Notes: generated from the letters alone by a model not told the origin. A stretch of DNA of 64,000 nt from Serratia proteamaculans (GCF_013337185.1 NZ_SWDE01000001.1:62001-126000), one strand, 5' to 3'. Positions 1 through 9,836 are shown, numbered from the stretch's first letter. Numbers and translations: made by a program.

Positions 1-130
1 ACTTGGCTAATTCTAGCCTGTCGTTATACAAGAGTGATGTTAACCCAGTAAATTATTTAAATTTGGTGAAACAGAGGGCTAAATTGTTGGTTAACTGTGG
101 GATAGGGGGACGGGGTTTTGAATATTTTGT

Positions 131-143
131 GTGACATTGTCAC
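131..143. promoter_or_regulatory. 13-bp inverted repeat near the left edge
   Basis: A perfect palindrome GTGACA-t-TGTCAC sits in AT-rich DNA downstream of sdaA. It could be an operator for a gene running leftwards out of the window. Its half-site spacing is one base too short for a standard CRP site. No gene is visible in 1-180. Confidence 0.25.
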
Positions 144-184
144 CAAATGGCATTAATGATTTGATTAGCCGAAGGTTACAGCAA

Positions 185-211
185 GAAAAACCCCGCCGCG
201 AAGGCGGGGTT
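185..211 (-). terminator. Rho-independent terminator of sdaA
   Basis: A 7-bp GC stem (191-197 with 203-209) closes a short GCGAA loop. On the minus strand it is followed by a run of five T, just past the sdaA stop codon. Confidence 0.85.
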
Positions 212-217
212 AGAGGG

Positions 218-1582
218 TCAGTCACACTGCACTTTGATCGCCAGACCACCGCGAGAGGTTTCGCGATATTTGGCATTCATGTCTTTGCCGGTTTCGTACA
301 TGGTTTCGATGACCTTATCCAGCGAGACACGTGGTTCACTGGTACGACGCAGCGCCATACGCGCTGAGTTGATCGCCTTCACCGAAGCAATGGCATTACG
401 TTCAATGCAAGGAACCTGAACCTGGCCGGCAACCGGGTCACAGGTCAGCCCCAGGTTATGCTCCATGCCGATCTCTGCCGCGATGCAAACCTGTTCCGGG
501 CTGGCACCCAGCAGTTCGGCCAGGCCGGCTGCGGCCATCGAGCAGGCCACGCCCACTTCACCCTGGCAACCCACTTCGGCACCGGAGATAGAGGCATTCA
601 TCTTGTACAATGCGCCTACTGCGCCCGCTGCCATAAAGTAACGGATATAAATATCCGGGCTGACGGATTCAATAAAGTGGTCATAGTAAGCCAGTACGGC
701 AGGGACGATGCCACAGGCGCCGTTGGTCGGCGCGGTGACGACTCGCCCGCCGGCCGCGTTCTCTTCGTTGACCGCCAGTGCGAACATGTTGACCCAGTCA
801 ATTACGTTCATCGGATCGTTGGACAGCTTGTCGGAAGACACCAGCATGCGACGCAGCGCGGAGGCACGACGTGGCACACGCAGTGGCCCCGGCAGTACGC
901 CCTCGGTGTTCAGACCGCGATCGATACAGGCGCGCATGGTCTGCCAAATGTTACCGAAGTAGGTTTCGATATCCTGCTTGCTGTGCAGCGCCAGTTCGTT
1001 CTGCATCACCAGGCCGGAAAACGACAGCCCGGTATCACGGCAGTGGGCGAGAATATCACGAGCAAAACTGAACGGATAAGGGACGCTCAGCTCGTGTGCG
1101 TCGGCTTTACCGAAGTTCTCTTCGTCGACGATAAAACCGCCGCCGAGTGAGTAGTAAGTCTTGCTGTAAACTTGTTTATCCCCAGCGAAGGCGTGGATCT
1201 GCATGCCGTTCTCATGCAGCGGCAAATTGTCGCTACGGAAAACCATGCCGCCGTCACGCGGGAAATCAACCTCATGCAGGCCGTTGGCCAGCATCAGGCG
1301 TTGACGTTGTTCTACATCGCGAATAAAGCCCGGGATGCTATCGATATCAACGGTGTCGGGCATATTGCCCGCCAGGCCGAGAATGATAGCGATATCGGTA
1401 TGGTGACCTTTACCGGTCAATGAGAGTGAGCCGTAAACATCTACGGCAACACGCGTGATAGAAGGCATCAGGCCTTGATTTACCAGATCGTCGACAAACT
1501 GTTTGCCGGCTTTCATCGGTCCAACCGTATGAGAGCTGGACGGGCCGATGCCGATCTTAAACATGTCGAAAACGCTAATCAC
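218..1582 (-). CDS. sdaA: L-serine ammonia-lyase (L-serine deaminase I)
   Basis: Converts L-serine to pyruvate and ammonia in the cytoplasm. The 454-residue product begins [20 protein letters not shown], the hallmark start of single-chain iron-sulfur serine dehydratases, and equals the E. coli SdaA length. The C-terminal half carries TNGACG and, further on, [12 protein letters not shown], whose cysteines belong to the family's [4Fe-4S] ligand set. It ends in a KVQCD tail; in this family a C-terminal cysteine can occupy the cluster. I chose the GTG at 1582 because a CTAAGGAG ribosome site lies just upstream and because longer starts add non-homologous sequence. The gene is monocistronic with its own terminator. 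A consensus CRP site lies about 420 bp upstream. Confidence 0.95.
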   Translation of the reverse strand: MISVFDMFKIGIGPSSSHTVGPMKAGKQFVDDLVNQGLMPSITRVAVDVYGSLSLTGKGHHTDIAIILGLAGNMPDTVDIDSIPGFIRDVEQRQRLMLANGLHEVDFPRDGGMVFRSDNLPLHENGMQIHAFAGDKQVYSKTYYSLGGGFIVDEENFGKADAHELSVPYPFSFARDILAHCRDTGLSFSGLVMQNELALHSKQDIETYFGNIWQTMRACIDRGLNTEGVLPGPLRVPRRASALRRMLVSSDKLSNDPMNVIDWVNMFALAVNEENAAGGRVVTAPTNGACGIVPAVLAYYDHFIESVSPDIYIRYFMAAGAVGALYKMNASISGAEVGCQGEVGVACSMAAAGLAELLGASPEQVCIAAEIGMEHNLGLTCDPVAGQVQVPCIERNAIASVKAINSARMALRRTSEPRVSLDKVIETMYETGKDMNAKYRETSRGGLAIKVQCD

Positions 1583-2026
1583 GCTAAAACTCCTTAGAGG
1601 CATATTGTTATGGCTGCAGCGGTTAAAAACCGAGCAGGGAACTGCGATATTGTAAAAGGGCCGCACGGGTTTGGCTGCCTTTTTCGCATGAAATAAAATA
1701 ATCCTTGGTGTTAGTTTTTTACTGATTGCCGCAGGCATTCGGCCGTTCGTGGAACATCCGTTGCCTAATCTCGGTTAATGGCAATCGCGCCAGCTTCCGT
1801 TGCTGAACGCGGCCGGCTTAAACCCTGCTGAAATAGTGGTTTATTCCGGACTGCGCTATTTTACAGGTATTTCGTAAGGTTGAAGAGAGGGTTTACAGTT
1901 TTTTTAAAACTCTGATAGCCAGAAAGGTAGTTTAAAAAGCAAACCAATGAAGTGATGCCGATCGCTTTACCCACGCCTGTTGCGCAGGTAACCGTTTGGC
2001 TTGTGATGAGGTTCACATTATTGGCG
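1583..2026. other. Long sdaA upstream region without a gene
   Basis: This 444-bp interval between sdaA and nudL (both on the minus strand) contains no convincing ORF. It holds the sdaA ribosome site, AT-rich patches around 1690-1720 and 1890-1945 that could carry promoters, and the CRP-like site at 2002-2017. Confidence 0.5.
2002..2017. promoter_or_regulatory. CRP-cAMP binding site (predicted)
   Basis: The sequence is TGTGA-TGAGGT-TCACA, with both pentamer half-sites matching the CRP consensus at the correct 6-bp spacing. It lies just beyond the nudL stop and about 420 bp upstream of the sdaA start. The likely target is a distal sdaA promoter, but a start site was not located. Confidence 0.55.
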
Positions 2027-2605
2027 TTAAATGCTGACCTGTTGTGCCAGTCTTCGAATGATGGCGGCGGTCAATCCCCAGACAAATTGGCTCTGATACC
2101 AGGACAGATAAATGCGGTGTGAATGACCGGCACGGTGAATATCCAACGGATAATAGCGCGAAAGCGTCAGTGCTTCGTGCAGCGGCATTTCAAAAACCTC
2201 GGCCACTTCATCTTCATTGGCGAAAAATTGCACATCGGGTGAGATCAAGCCAACCACCGGGGTCACCTGAAAACCGGTGCTGCTGTCGAGAGGGGCCAGT
2301 TGACCCAGAATGGTCACGGCTTGCGGTGGGATAGCCACTTCTTCCTGAGCTTCACGCAGGGCGGTGATAATCGCCGAGCCGTCTTCAGCATCGGTTTTAC
2401 CGCCTGGGAATGCTACCTGGCCCGGGTGCTTGCGCAGCGAGTCGGCGCGGCGGGTCAGCAACAGGGTGGGTTCGGGGCGGCAAATAATCGGGATCAACAC
2501 CGCGGCCGGACGAACGTTATGTGAAATCTGCGAGGCCTGTGGCAGTTGCAGCTGAAAGCGGCTGATAAAGGCCGCCAGCGAGGCCGGATAAGTGGGTTGG
2601 TTCAC
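2027..2605 (-). CDS. nudL: Nudix hydrolase NudL (CoA pyrophosphatase family)
   Basis: A 192-residue protein, the same length as E. coli NudL (YeaB). It carries an extended Nudix box: [11 protein letters not shown], then the REAQEEV helix that binds metal. The UPF0035 signature [12 protein letters not shown] precedes it. Relatives cleave the pyrophosphate bond of coenzyme A and its derivatives; the exact substrate here is inferred. The GTG start overlaps the pabB TGA (GTGA, 2602-2605), so the two genes are probably translationally coupled. Confidence 0.9.
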   Translation of the reverse strand: MNQPTYPASLAAFISRFQLQLPQASQISHNVRPAAVLIPIICRPEPTLLLTRRADSLRKHPGQVAFPGGKTDAEDGSAIITALREAQEEVAIPPQAVTILGQLAPLDSSTGFQVTPVVGLISPDVQFFANEDEVAEVFEMPLHEALTLSRYYPLDIHRAGHSHRIYLSWYQSQFVWGLTAAIIRRLAQQVSI

Positions 2606-3975
2606 GAAGCGATAAACTCCCCCAGTTGCGGCAGAATGCGGCCGACCTTATCAAAGGTTTCCTGATATTCCGCCTGTTCCTGGCTATCGGCAACGATACC
2701 GCCCCCGGCAGAGCAGTAAATACGGCCGTTTTCGGTGATCAAGGTGCGGATAGTGATGTTGGTGTCCATGGTACCGCAGGCGCTGATATAGCCAATGCTG
2801 CCGCAGTAGGCGTTGCGTCGCTGCGGCTCCAGCTCTTCAATAATTTCCATTGCTCGTACCTTGGGCGCCCCGGTAATGGATCCCCCAGGGAAGCAGGCGC
2901 GCAACAGTTCGGTCGCCGGAGTGGATTGCGGCAGAGTGGCGGTGATGGTGCTGACCAGATGATGTACTGCCGGGAAGGGTTCGACCACGAACAGTTCGGG
3001 AACCTCGACGCTGCCCGGTTCGGCGACGCGGCCGATATCATTGCGTAGCAGATCGACAATCATCAGGTTCTCTGCGCGGTCTTTGTTGGAGTTTGCCAAA
3101 CGTTGCGCCTGTTGCGCATCCTGCCCGGCATCAGCCAGCCGCGGCAGCGTGCCTTTGATCGGGCGGGTTTGAATCTGTTGGTTTTCCAGCCACAAAAAAC
3201 GCTCGGGTGAAACGCTCAGCACGGTGTTATCCGGCAGGCGCAGGAAGGCTGAGAAGGGCGCCCGGTTGCTGGCGCTCAATTGCTGAAAGGCTTGCCATTC
3301 ATCGCCCTGATAATCGGCAGCAAAACGTTGCGCCAGATTGATTTGATAACAGTCCCCACTGCGCAGGTAATGCTGAATACGCTGGAACTTTTCCCCGTAT
3401 TGCCGCCGCGTCATATTGGCCTGCCAGGGGCTGGTCAGGGTAAATGGCGGTCGGGGCGCAGGCTGCTGATTGCGGAGCCACTGCCAGCGCTGTTCACCAT
3501 CACCATAGCTGAGTAACGTCAGCGTTTGTTGGTGATGATCGGCTATCAACGCCCAGTCATAAATACCGACCGCCATATCCGGCAGCGTGATATCTGCCTG
3601 TGCCCACTGCGGCAGTTTTTCTACCCGGCGGCCCAAATCGTAACCGAACAACCCGAGGGCGCCCCCCAGAAACGGCAGACAGGTATCAACCTCCGGCTGC
3701 AAGTTCTGTTGTTCCAACTGCTGCTGTATCAGGCGGAAAGGGTCTTCCGGCGACGACCAGTGTTCTTCACCGCGACGGATCTCGGTAACGGGGCCGCGTG
3801 TGGTCAGGGTTGCACAGGGTTGCGCCACCAGAATATCGAAACGGTTATGTGAGTGTTCGGCAAAACCGGAATGCAGCAACATCGCCCAAGGCTGTGAGGC
3901 CAGTGGGGCAAACAGCTCCAGCAGGGCGGTGCGGGTGTAGGGTAAAGACTTAAGATTCGGTGCGATTGTGCTCAT
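2602..3975 (-). CDS. pabB: Aminodeoxychorismate synthase component I
   Basis: Makes 4-amino-4-deoxychorismate from chorismate for the p-aminobenzoate branch of folate synthesis, using ammonia supplied by a PabA partner that is not in this window. The chorismate-binding domain fills the C-terminal half and shows PIKGTLPR; the lysine there distinguishes PabB from anthranilate synthase (PIAGT). [19 protein letters not shown] and the CGSIGYI region follow. I chose the ATG at 3975 (457 residues; E. coli has 453). An in-frame TTG at 3984 is the alternative. It is the first gene of a pabB-nudL operon. Confidence 0.93.
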   Translation of the reverse strand: MSTIAPNLKSLPYTRTALLELFAPLASQPWAMLLHSGFAEHSHNRFDILVAQPCATLTTRGPVTEIRRGEEHWSSPEDPFRLIQQQLEQQNLQPEVDTCLPFLGGALGLFGYDLGRRVEKLPQWAQADITLPDMAVGIYDWALIADHHQQTLTLLSYGDGEQRWQWLRNQQPAPRPPFTLTSPWQANMTRRQYGEKFQRIQHYLRSGDCYQINLAQRFAADYQGDEWQAFQQLSASNRAPFSAFLRLPDNTVLSVSPERFLWLENQQIQTRPIKGTLPRLADAGQDAQQAQRLANSNKDRAENLMIVDLLRNDIGRVAEPGSVEVPELFVVEPFPAVHHLVSTITATLPQSTPATELLRACFPGGSITGAPKVRAMEIIEELEPQRRNAYCGSIGYISACGTMDTNITIRTLITENGRIYCSAGGGIVADSQEQAEYQETFDKVGRILPQLGEFIAS

Positions 3976-4417
3976 GGGCCTCAATAAACCTGACTGGCGG
4001 GGCGGCGGTTTCTGACCGCTATTCTGCCATATTCAACCGGCTGACGCATGCTCTGGCATCAGGCGCATAAGCACACTTCACATAAACGATGAGTAAACAA
4101 TTTTGCAAATGAAGCATTTTTTGCGACTTTGGCTATAATCCAATATGTTAAAAACTACATCATTGAACGGTTAAGATAATTCTTGGATTCGATGATTTCA
4201 ATTTCAAATCCTAAATTTCACTATTAGTTTCATTCAGTTATTGTTTTTGCTTGTTATCACTCATCTGTGAAAGTACAGATCTTAAAATATAAATGGTAAC
4301 AAGACGCATTTATGCCTGTGACTCTGTCGATGGGCAAGTGCCTTATTTAATTTAAATGCACCCTGATATTTTTAAAAACAGAAATATTCATTCGTTACTT
4401 TTTGCGAAGAGCTGCCT
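3976..4417. other. AT-rich intergenic region between pabB and the glycosyltransferase
   Basis: About 440 bp, markedly AT-rich from 4080 onward, separates divergent genes. It must contain both promoters. Only reading frames of 20 codons or fewer without good ribosome sites were found. Confidence 0.45.
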
Positions 4418-5425
4418 ATGCCCCTAATGCTAAGTGTTATTGTCCCGTTGCACAACGTGGGTGAACTGTTTGAGCCGTTTCTGGCGTCACTGCTGGCCCA
4501 GAAAGAGCGTCGTCTTGAGGTTATCATCGTCAATGATGGTTCCACCGACGGCTCTGGCGATATCGCCCACCGCTATGCGCAGCAATACTCGCATATTACC
4601 GTGATTGACCAGCTTAATGCCGGGGTATCCTGCGCGCGTAATGCGGGGTTGGCGGTTGCCAGGGGGAAATATGTGGCGTTCCCTGATGCCGATGATTTAC
4701 TGGCACCTGAAATGTATTCAACGCTGGTTGAATTAGCCGAACAAAACCAACTGGATGTCATGCAGTGTAATGGCGAACGTTATTTCACCGACCAGGATGA
4801 ACTGCAGCCGATTATTCCGCTAAAGCGATTGGGGGATACCGATGTTATTAGCGGCGTGCAATGGCTGGAGCGGGCGTTAAAATCAAGAAAGTTTATTCAT
4901 GTGGTCTGGCTGGCGGTATATCGCCTTGATTTCATTAAGCAGCACCGGTTGTATTTCGAACCGGGTTTGCATCATCAGGATATTCCCTGGACTACTGAAG
5001 TGATGTTTAATGCACAGCGGGTGAAATACCTTAGCAAAGCGCTGTATCGCCAGCGGGTGCACGGTCAATCGATCAGCAACCGTCGCCGTACGGGCAAGGC
5101 AAACGTCGAGTATCAGCGCCATTACATGAAAATAGTCGCCATGCTGGTGGCGTTGAATCGGCGTTATGCCGATAAAATTGACATCCGCCCAGCCTTCCAC
5201 TGGCAGATTACCCGTGAAGCCCTGGGTATTTGTCACAGCATTCGCCGTGAACCCGAGCTGGCGGCCCAGTGCCGCATTACCGATGAGTTCTTTCAGCTTG
5301 GTATCGATCGGGCGATGGTTGATAACGCCCGCGGCCTCAAACAGGGATGGCACGTTATTCTCTGGCTTCACCGCCTGAAGCAGTGGCGACATGGCGATCC
5401 TCATTCTCTGCAGGCTACTGAATAA
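4418..5425 (+). CDS. Glycosyltransferase family 2 protein
   Basis: A 335-residue cytoplasmic or membrane-associated sugar transferase of the GT-A fold. The N-terminus reads LSVIVPLHNVGELFEPFL, followed by VNDGSTDGS, the NAGVSCARNAG segment, and PDADD as the metal-binding acidic motif near residue 90. The C-terminal half contains HHQDIPWTTEVMF and a basic region. There is no signal peptide or membrane helix. The gene stands alone rather than in a polysaccharide cluster, between pabB and yoaH, which are divergent neighbours in E. coli. The acceptor and donor sugars are unknown. The ribosome site (AAGAG) is weak, and an ATG two codons inside is an alternative start. Confidence 0.8.
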   Translation: MPLMLSVIVPLHNVGELFEPFLASLLAQKERRLEVIIVNDGSTDGSGDIAHRYAQQYSHITVIDQLNAGVSCARNAGLAVARGKYVAFPDADDLLAPEMYSTLVELAEQNQLDVMQCNGERYFTDQDELQPIIPLKRLGDTDVISGVQWLERALKSRKFIHVVWLAVYRLDFIKQHRLYFEPGLHHQDIPWTTEVMFNAQRVKYLSKALYRQRVHGQSISNRRRTGKANVEYQRHYMKIVAMLVALNRRYADKIDIRPAFHWQITREALGICHSIRREPELAAQCRITDEFFQLGIDRAMVDNARGLKQGWHVILWLHRLKQWRHGDPHSLQATE

Positions 5426-5488
5426 CAGGCGTTGGGATCCGTCGGTTTAAGGCGTATACTCAGCCTCCATTTTGCCGGAGAGAAACAC

Positions 5489-5734
5489 ATGCTTGCAGGT
5501 ATGCCGTCACTGAGTCATCTAGAGCAGCAGGAAGCTGCAGATCGTATCCATCTGTTGATGGAACAAGGCATGAGCAGTGGTGAAGCCATCGCGCGCGTCG
5601 CGCAGGAAATCCGCGAAAAACATCAGGGTGATCAGGTCAGCGTCATGTTTGATGACGAAGACGACGATGAAGAGTATCAGGAACGGCCGGATGACCAGGC
5701 TGATGATGACTCGGAAGAAGACGAAAACTATTGA
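5489..5734 (+). CDS. yoaH: UPF0181 family protein YoaH, acidic-tailed form
   Basis: An 81-residue protein starting [17 protein letters not shown] and containing [20 protein letters not shown], the UPF0181 signature. The start was chosen by alignment with E. coli YoaH (MFAGLPSLTH) and a GGAGAG ribosome site. It is about 20 residues longer than E. coli YoaH because of a C-terminal tail of mostly Asp and Glu. The biochemical role of the family is unknown. Confidence 0.85.
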   Translation: MLAGMPSLSHLEQQEAADRIHLLMEQGMSSGEAIARVAQEIREKHQGDQVSVMFDDEDDDEEYQERPDDQADDDSEEDENY

Positions 5735-5741
5735 TGTTGTC

Positions 5742-5761
5742 GGGGCCGGTAAACCGGCCCC
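5742..5761. terminator. Bidirectional hairpin between yoaH and purT
   Basis: A 9-bp perfect stem (5742-5750 with 5753-5761) lies between the convergent stop codons of yoaH and purT. There is no long T run on either side, so it may be a weak or factor-assisted terminator. Confidence 0.55.
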
Positions 5762-5767
5762 AAAGTA

Positions 5768-6946
5768 TTAACCTTCAATCACCACCGCAGCGGCGGCCCG
5801 TTTGGCTGATTCCACCGCCAGCTCTACATTTTCTGCCGTAGCCAGCGCGACCCCCATCCGACGTTGACCGTTAATTTCCGGCTTGCCGAACAGACGCAGT
5901 TGATTGTGGCCAACCAGCGCGTGTTCCAGACCGCTAAAGCGCAGGTCACTGCTGATTAGTTGCGGCAGGATCACCGCCGAAGCAGAAGGGCCAAACTGGC
6001 GAATGGCACCAATCGGCAGACCGAGGAAAGCGCGCACGTGCAGCGCGAATTCTGACAGGTCTTGTGAAATCAGGGTCACCATGCCGGTATCGTGCGGGCG
6101 CGGTGAAACCTCGCTGAAGATCACTTCGTCGCCACAGACAAACAATTCAACGCCGAACAGGCCAAAACCGCCCAACGCCTTCACCACGTTTTCTGCAATC
6201 GCCTGCGCGCGGCTCAGAGCCAGGTCACTCATCTGCTGCGGTTGCCATGATTCACGGTAATCACCGTCCTCCTGACGATGGCCGATCGGTGCGCAGAAAT
6301 GCACGCCATCGACTGCGCTGATGGTCAGCAGGGTGATTTCAAAATCAAATTTCACCAGCCCTTCAACAATCACCCGGCCACCACCGGCACGACCGCCTTG
6401 CTGGGCGTAATCCCAGGCGCTTTTCAGCTGTTCCGGGTTGCGGATCAGGCTCTGGCCTTTGCCGGAAGAGCTCATCACTGGCTTGATAATGCACGGGTAG
6501 CCGATTTGCTCGACCGCCTGCCGGAAAGCCTGCTCGCCATCGGCAAAGCGGTAGCTGGAGGTGGGCAGCCCGAGGGTTTCGGCAGCCAGGCGGCGGATGC
6601 CTTCGCGGTTCATCGTCAGGCGCGTTGCCTCGGCACAGGGCACCACGCGATGTCCTTGCTGTTCCAGTTCAACCAGCATGCTGGTGGCGATGGCTTCGAT
6701 CTCCGGCACGATATAGTCAGGACGCTCCTGCTCGATCACGGCTTTCAACGCGTTGCCGTCCAGCATGTTAATCACGTGGCTGCGGTGTGCCACATGCATG
6801 GCGGGGGCGTCGGCATAGCGATCGACGGCGATGACTTCGAGGCCCAAACGCTGGCATTCGATAGCCACTTCTTTACCCAGCTCGCCGGAGCCGAGCAACA
6901 TAACGCGGGTGGCGGACGGGCGCAGGGCGGTTCCAATAGTTAACAT
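5768..6946 (-). CDS. purT: Formate-dependent phosphoribosylglycinamide formyltransferase (GAR transformylase 2)
   Basis: A 392-residue ATP-grasp enzyme that formylates GAR using formate and ATP in de novo purine synthesis, as an alternative to the folate-dependent PurN. Visible features are the N-terminal nucleotide-fold segment [16 protein letters not shown], the ATP-grasp loop [12 protein letters not shown] near residue 155, [13 protein letters not shown] and the C-terminal [11 protein letters not shown]. Length matches E. coli PurT. A near-consensus PurR operator lies 59 bp upstream, so repression by purines is expected. Confidence 0.96.
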   Translation of the reverse strand: MLTIGTALRPSATRVMLLGSGELGKEVAIECQRLGLEVIAVDRYADAPAMHVAHRSHVINMLDGNALKAVIEQERPDYIVPEIEAIATSMLVELEQQGHRVVPCAEATRLTMNREGIRRLAAETLGLPTSSYRFADGEQAFRQAVEQIGYPCIIKPVMSSSGKGQSLIRNPEQLKSAWDYAQQGGRAGGGRVIVEGLVKFDFEITLLTISAVDGVHFCAPIGHRQEDGDYRESWQPQQMSDLALSRAQAIAENVVKALGGFGLFGVELFVCGDEVIFSEVSPRPHDTGMVTLISQDLSEFALHVRAFLGLPIGAIRQFGPSASAVILPQLISSDLRFSGLEHALVGHNQLRLFGKPEINGQRRMGVALATAENVELAVESAKRAAAAVVIEG

Positions 6947-7004
6947 AGTCTCGTACCTGGATCTGTGGCGTTTAACGCGGTCTGATAATGGGCCAGTAGT
7001 ATAT

Positions 7005-7020
7005 ACGAAAACGTTTGCGT
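7005..7020. promoter_or_regulatory. PurR operator of purT
   Basis: ACGaAAACGTTTGCGT differs from the 16-bp PurR palindrome ACGCAAACGTTTGCGT at one position. It lies upstream of purT in the expected promoter region. Confidence 0.85.
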
Positions 7021-7186
7021 GTGAAGCCGAAGGCCATCCGGCACCGTTATGGCGGCCAAAAACTGCCCAGGGTGGCTTTTTTTATGCGTGAAATCCGTAA
7101 TTCACCCTATCTCTGTTATCATCTGCGGCTGATTCGGTGCTGCCTTGAGCGCGCCGCCATTCCATTTGCCATAAAGAGTTATCGCC

Positions 7187-8569
7187 GTGAGCACAGTATC
7201 CTTTTCTTCCCTGCCGCTGCCAGCCGAACAGTTGGCCAACCTCAACGAACTGGGGTATGCCGAAATGACACCGGTGCAGGCCGCCGCACTGCCCGCCATC
7301 CTGAATGGGCAGGACGTACGTGCCAAAGCAAAAACCGGCAGCGGTAAAACGGCGGCGTTCGGCATCGGTTTGCTGGACAAAATTAACGTCGCCCAAGTGG
7401 CTGCGCAGGCGCTGATCCTGTGCCCGACGCGTGAGCTGGCCGACCAGGTGAGCAAAGAACTGCGCCGTTTGGCGCGCTTCACCCAGAACATCAAAATTTT
7501 GACCCTGTGCGGCGGCCAGCCGATGGGGCCGCAGCTTGACTCGCTGGTGCACGCCCCGCATATCGTGGTGGGGACGCCGGGACGCATTCAGGAGCACCTG
7601 CGCAAGAAAACGCTGGTACTGGACGAATTGAAAGTGCTGGTGCTGGACGAAGCTGACCGTATGTTGGACATGGGCTTCGCCGATGACATCGATGACGTGA
7701 TCAGCTACACGCCGCCACAGCGCCAAACGCTGCTGTTCTCGGCAACCTATCCGAGCGGTATTGAACGCATCAGCGCACGCGTGCAGCGCAGCCCGTTAAA
7801 TGTGGAAGTGGACGACGGTGAAGAACAAACCACCATCGAACAACGCTTCTACGAAACCACCCGCGATCAGCGCCCGGCAGTGCTGGTATCGGCAATTCGC
7901 CATTACCAACCTTCTTCCTGCGTGGTGTTCTGTAACACCAAGCGTGACTGTCAGAGCGTATATGAGGCGCTGGAATCTCGCGGCATTAACGTGCTGGCGC
8001 TGCATGGCGATCTGGAACAGCGCGATCGTGACCAGGTGCTGGTGCGTTTTGCCAACCGCAGCTGCCGCGTGCTGGTAGCGACCGACGTCGCCGCGCGCGG
8101 CCTGGATATCAAAGAGCTGGAGCTGGTAGTCAACTACGAGCTGGCATTTGATCCGGAAGTTCACGTACACCGTATCGGTCGTACCGGCCGTGCCGGTTTG
8201 AGTGGCAAGGCGATCAGCCTGTGTACGCCGCAGGAAATGACGCGCGCACATGCCATTGAAGACTATTTGCAAACCAAGGTTAAGTGGGCACCGGTGTCTG
8301 AGCTGAGCGGGGCGGGCAATACCACGCTGGAAGCCGAAATGGTCACCCTGTGCATCGACGGTGGGCGCAAGGCCAAAATCCGTCCAGGCGACATTCTTGG
8401 CGCATTGACCGGCGATGCCGGGCTGACGGCGGCGGAAGTGGGCAAGATCGACATGTTCCCGGTGCATGCCTATGTGGCGATCCGCAAGGAAAGCGCCCGC
8501 AAGGCATTGCAACAGCTTCAGCAGGGCAAAATCAAGGGTAAGAACTGCAAGGTGCGGTTGTTGAAATAA
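7187..8569 (+). CDS. dbpA: ATP-dependent RNA helicase DbpA
   Basis: A 460-residue DEAD-box helicase that acts in late assembly of the 50S ribosomal subunit. Motifs in order: AKTGSGKT (Walker A, about residue 48), PTRELA, TPGRI, DEADRMLDMG, SAT, ATDVAARGLD and HRIGRTGRAG. The last 75 residues form the DbpA-specific RNA-binding domain (CIDGGRKAKIRPGDILGALTG), which in E. coli recognises 23S rRNA hairpin 92. The start is GTG at 7187, with AAAGAG upstream. It is transcribed divergently from purT. Confidence 0.96.
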   Translation: MSTVSFSSLPLPAEQLANLNELGYAEMTPVQAAALPAILNGQDVRAKAKTGSGKTAAFGIGLLDKINVAQVAAQALILCPTRELADQVSKELRRLARFTQNIKILTLCGGQPMGPQLDSLVHAPHIVVGTPGRIQEHLRKKTLVLDELKVLVLDEADRMLDMGFADDIDDVISYTPPQRQTLLFSATYPSGIERISARVQRSPLNVEVDDGEEQTTIEQRFYETTRDQRPAVLVSAIRHYQPSSCVVFCNTKRDCQSVYEALESRGINVLALHGDLEQRDRDQVLVRFANRSCRVLVATDVAARGLDIKELELVVNYELAFDPEVHVHRIGRTGRAGLSGKAISLCTPQEMTRAHAIEDYLQTKVKWAPVSELSGAGNTTLEAEMVTLCIDGGRKAKIRPGDILGALTGDAGLTAAEVGKIDMFPVHAYVAIRKESARKALQQLQQGKIKGKNCKVRLLK

Positions 8570-8576
8570 GTCGCGT

Positions 8577-8598
8577 CAGGGGTGCGCTTGCATCCCTG
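8577..8598 (+). terminator. Hairpin after dbpA
   Basis: A 9-bp stem with one G-T wobble and a GCTT loop begins just after the dbpA stop. No T run follows, so termination there is uncertain. Confidence 0.35.
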
Positions 8599-8613
8599 CG
8601 TAAAATCACCTTA

Positions 8614-8633
8614 TACTGTATAAAAATACAGTA
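8614..8633. promoter_or_regulatory. LexA box of yebG
   Basis: TACTGTAT-AAAA-ATACAGTA is a perfect 8-bp inverted repeat containing CTG-N10-CAG. It matches the SOS box and lies 25 bp upstream of the yebG start. Confidence 0.92.
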
Positions 8634-8657
8634 TTCTAACCTTTGAGGAATGCACAC

Positions 8658-8981
8658 ATGGCCGTAGAAGTTAAATATGTGGTGGTGAGAAACGGTGAGG
8701 AAAAGATGACTTTCGCAACCAAGAAAGAAGCCGACGCTTACGACAAAATGCTGGATCTGGCGGATAGCCTCGGTGAATGGCTGCAGCAGTCACCCCTGAC
8801 TCTGGATGATGAGCAGCGTGAAGGGCTGAGCTTCTTCCTGGCGGAGAATAAAGACGTGCTGGGGCAAATTCTGCGTGGCGCTGCGCCGACAGAAGCACCC
8901 AAGAAAACCGCCAAAGTGAAAACGGAAAAACCTGTCGCTACCACTAAAGAGGGATCTGCGTCAGAAAAGCAGGCAGCATAA
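8658..8981 (+). CDS. yebG: DNA damage-inducible protein YebG
   Basis: A 107-residue SOS-regulated protein of unclear molecular function. The N-terminus MAVEVKYVVVRNGEEKM and FATKKEADAYDKMLD are diagnostic for YebG. The C-terminal third, rich in Lys, Thr and Glu, is low-complexity and variable. The ATG at 8658 was preferred by alignment with E. coli. The LexA box directly upstream supports damage induction. Confidence 0.93.
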   Translation: MAVEVKYVVVRNGEEKMTFATKKEADAYDKMLDLADSLGEWLQQSPLTLDDEQREGLSFFLAENKDVLGQILRGAAPTEAPKKTAKVKTEKPVATTKEGSASEKQAA

Positions 8982-9020
8982 TGACTTATGTTGCGGCAAT
9001 GTGATGAAAAAGGATCTAGA

Positions 9021-9329
9021 ATGAGCCGTGGAATAACTTTCTTCAGTCGCTTTGAGCCAGACATTCTGGCCGGGCGCAAGACCATTACCATTCGGGATGC
9101 CAGTGAGTCCCACTTTCAGCCCGGTGAGGTATTGCGCGTAAGCCGCAATGAAGACAACGTATTTTTCTGCCAGATTGAAGTGCTGTCAGTCACACCGGTG
9201 CGCCTGGACGGGTTAACCGAGCAGCATGCCCGGCAGGAGAATATGTCGCTCAGCGAACTGAAGCAGGTGATCAAGGAAATCTATCCGGGGCTCGATGAGC
9301 TGTTTGTCATCACCTTCGCCAAACGCTGA
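9021..9329 (+). CDS. yqfB: N4-acetylcytidine amidohydrolase, ASCH domain
   Basis: A 102-residue single-domain ASCH protein similar to E. coli YqfB, which hydrolyses N4-acetylcytidine to cytidine. The conserved N-terminal block [20 protein letters not shown] carries the Lys, Thr and Arg side chains of the active site (RKTITIRD). [19 protein letters not shown] and a final FVITF strand follow. It lies 39 bp after yebG and may be read through from it. In E. coli the gene is elsewhere, so this linkage differs. Confidence 0.9.
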   Translation: MSRGITFFSRFEPDILAGRKTITIRDASESHFQPGEVLRVSRNEDNVFFCQIEVLSVTPVRLDGLTEQHARQENMSLSELKQVIKEIYPGLDELFVITFAKR

Positions 9330-9399
9330 TCTTTAGCCAGACCAGTTGTGAGCCAAGGGCCAGCGCCTGCGGATAGCGTTAATCACAACTGGAGGGAAT

Positions 9400-9759
9400 A
9401 TGAAAACAACGGGACTGAGTTTGGTGGTAGCACTGTTGGCCATGGCGGGGTTAACCACCACGGTGCAGGCGCAGGAGCAACGTAGCGCCAAAGTCGCGCA
9501 ATGCGCGGGCCTGCAACCGGCGGACGTTGCCGCTCAGGTGAAACGCGATTTTCTGCAAAACCGCATCACGCGCTGGGAAGCTGATAAAAAGCTGCTGGGC
9601 ACGGCCACCCCGATAGCCTGGATCAGCCCGGAAGCCATTACCGGTAAAGATGCCGTCTGGCAGGTTCCTTTAACGGTTCGCGGCACCAAACAGGATAAAA
9701 CCTATAACGTGGTCCTGGACTGTAACGCCGGCAAGATTACCTACAGCGAACCACAGTAA
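9400..9759 (+). CDS. yebF: YebF family exported protein
   Basis: A 119-residue secreted protein. A Sec signal peptide is apparent, with cleavage likely after VQA at residue 24. Two cysteines (C35 and C108) match the single disulfide of YebF and of the colicin M immunity fold. Diagnostic segments are KRDFLQNRITRWEADKK and WQVPLTVRG. E. coli YebF is found in the medium after crossing the outer membrane; its natural role is unknown. GGAGGG precedes the ATG by 4 bp. Confidence 0.9.
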   Translation: MKTTGLSLVVALLAMAGLTTTVQAQEQRSAKVAQCAGLQPADVAAQVKRDFLQNRITRWEADKKLLGTATPIAWISPEAITGKDAVWQVPLTVRGTKQDKTYNVVLDCNAGKITYSEPQ

Positions 9760-9810
9760 TAGCGCAAGTTTCAGCGGGGGCCGGTATGGGTTACCTGACT
9801 GGAAATACTC

Positions 9811-9836
9811 AGCCCGCCTTATCAGCGGGCTTTTTG
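9811..9836 (+). terminator. Rho-independent terminator of yebF
   Basis: A 7-bp stem AGCCCGC/GCGGGCT with a 7-nt loop, followed by five T, between the convergent genes yebF and yceB. Confidence 0.85.

Noticed and set aside
129-144. Palindrome near the left edge as a CRP site
   Set aside because: The half-sites are separated by five bases instead of six and the right half ends TCACC.
458-1150. Long plus-strand frame opposite sdaA
   Set aside because: It is antisense to a clearly conserved gene, with composition explained by the sdaA codons and no homology-like motifs.
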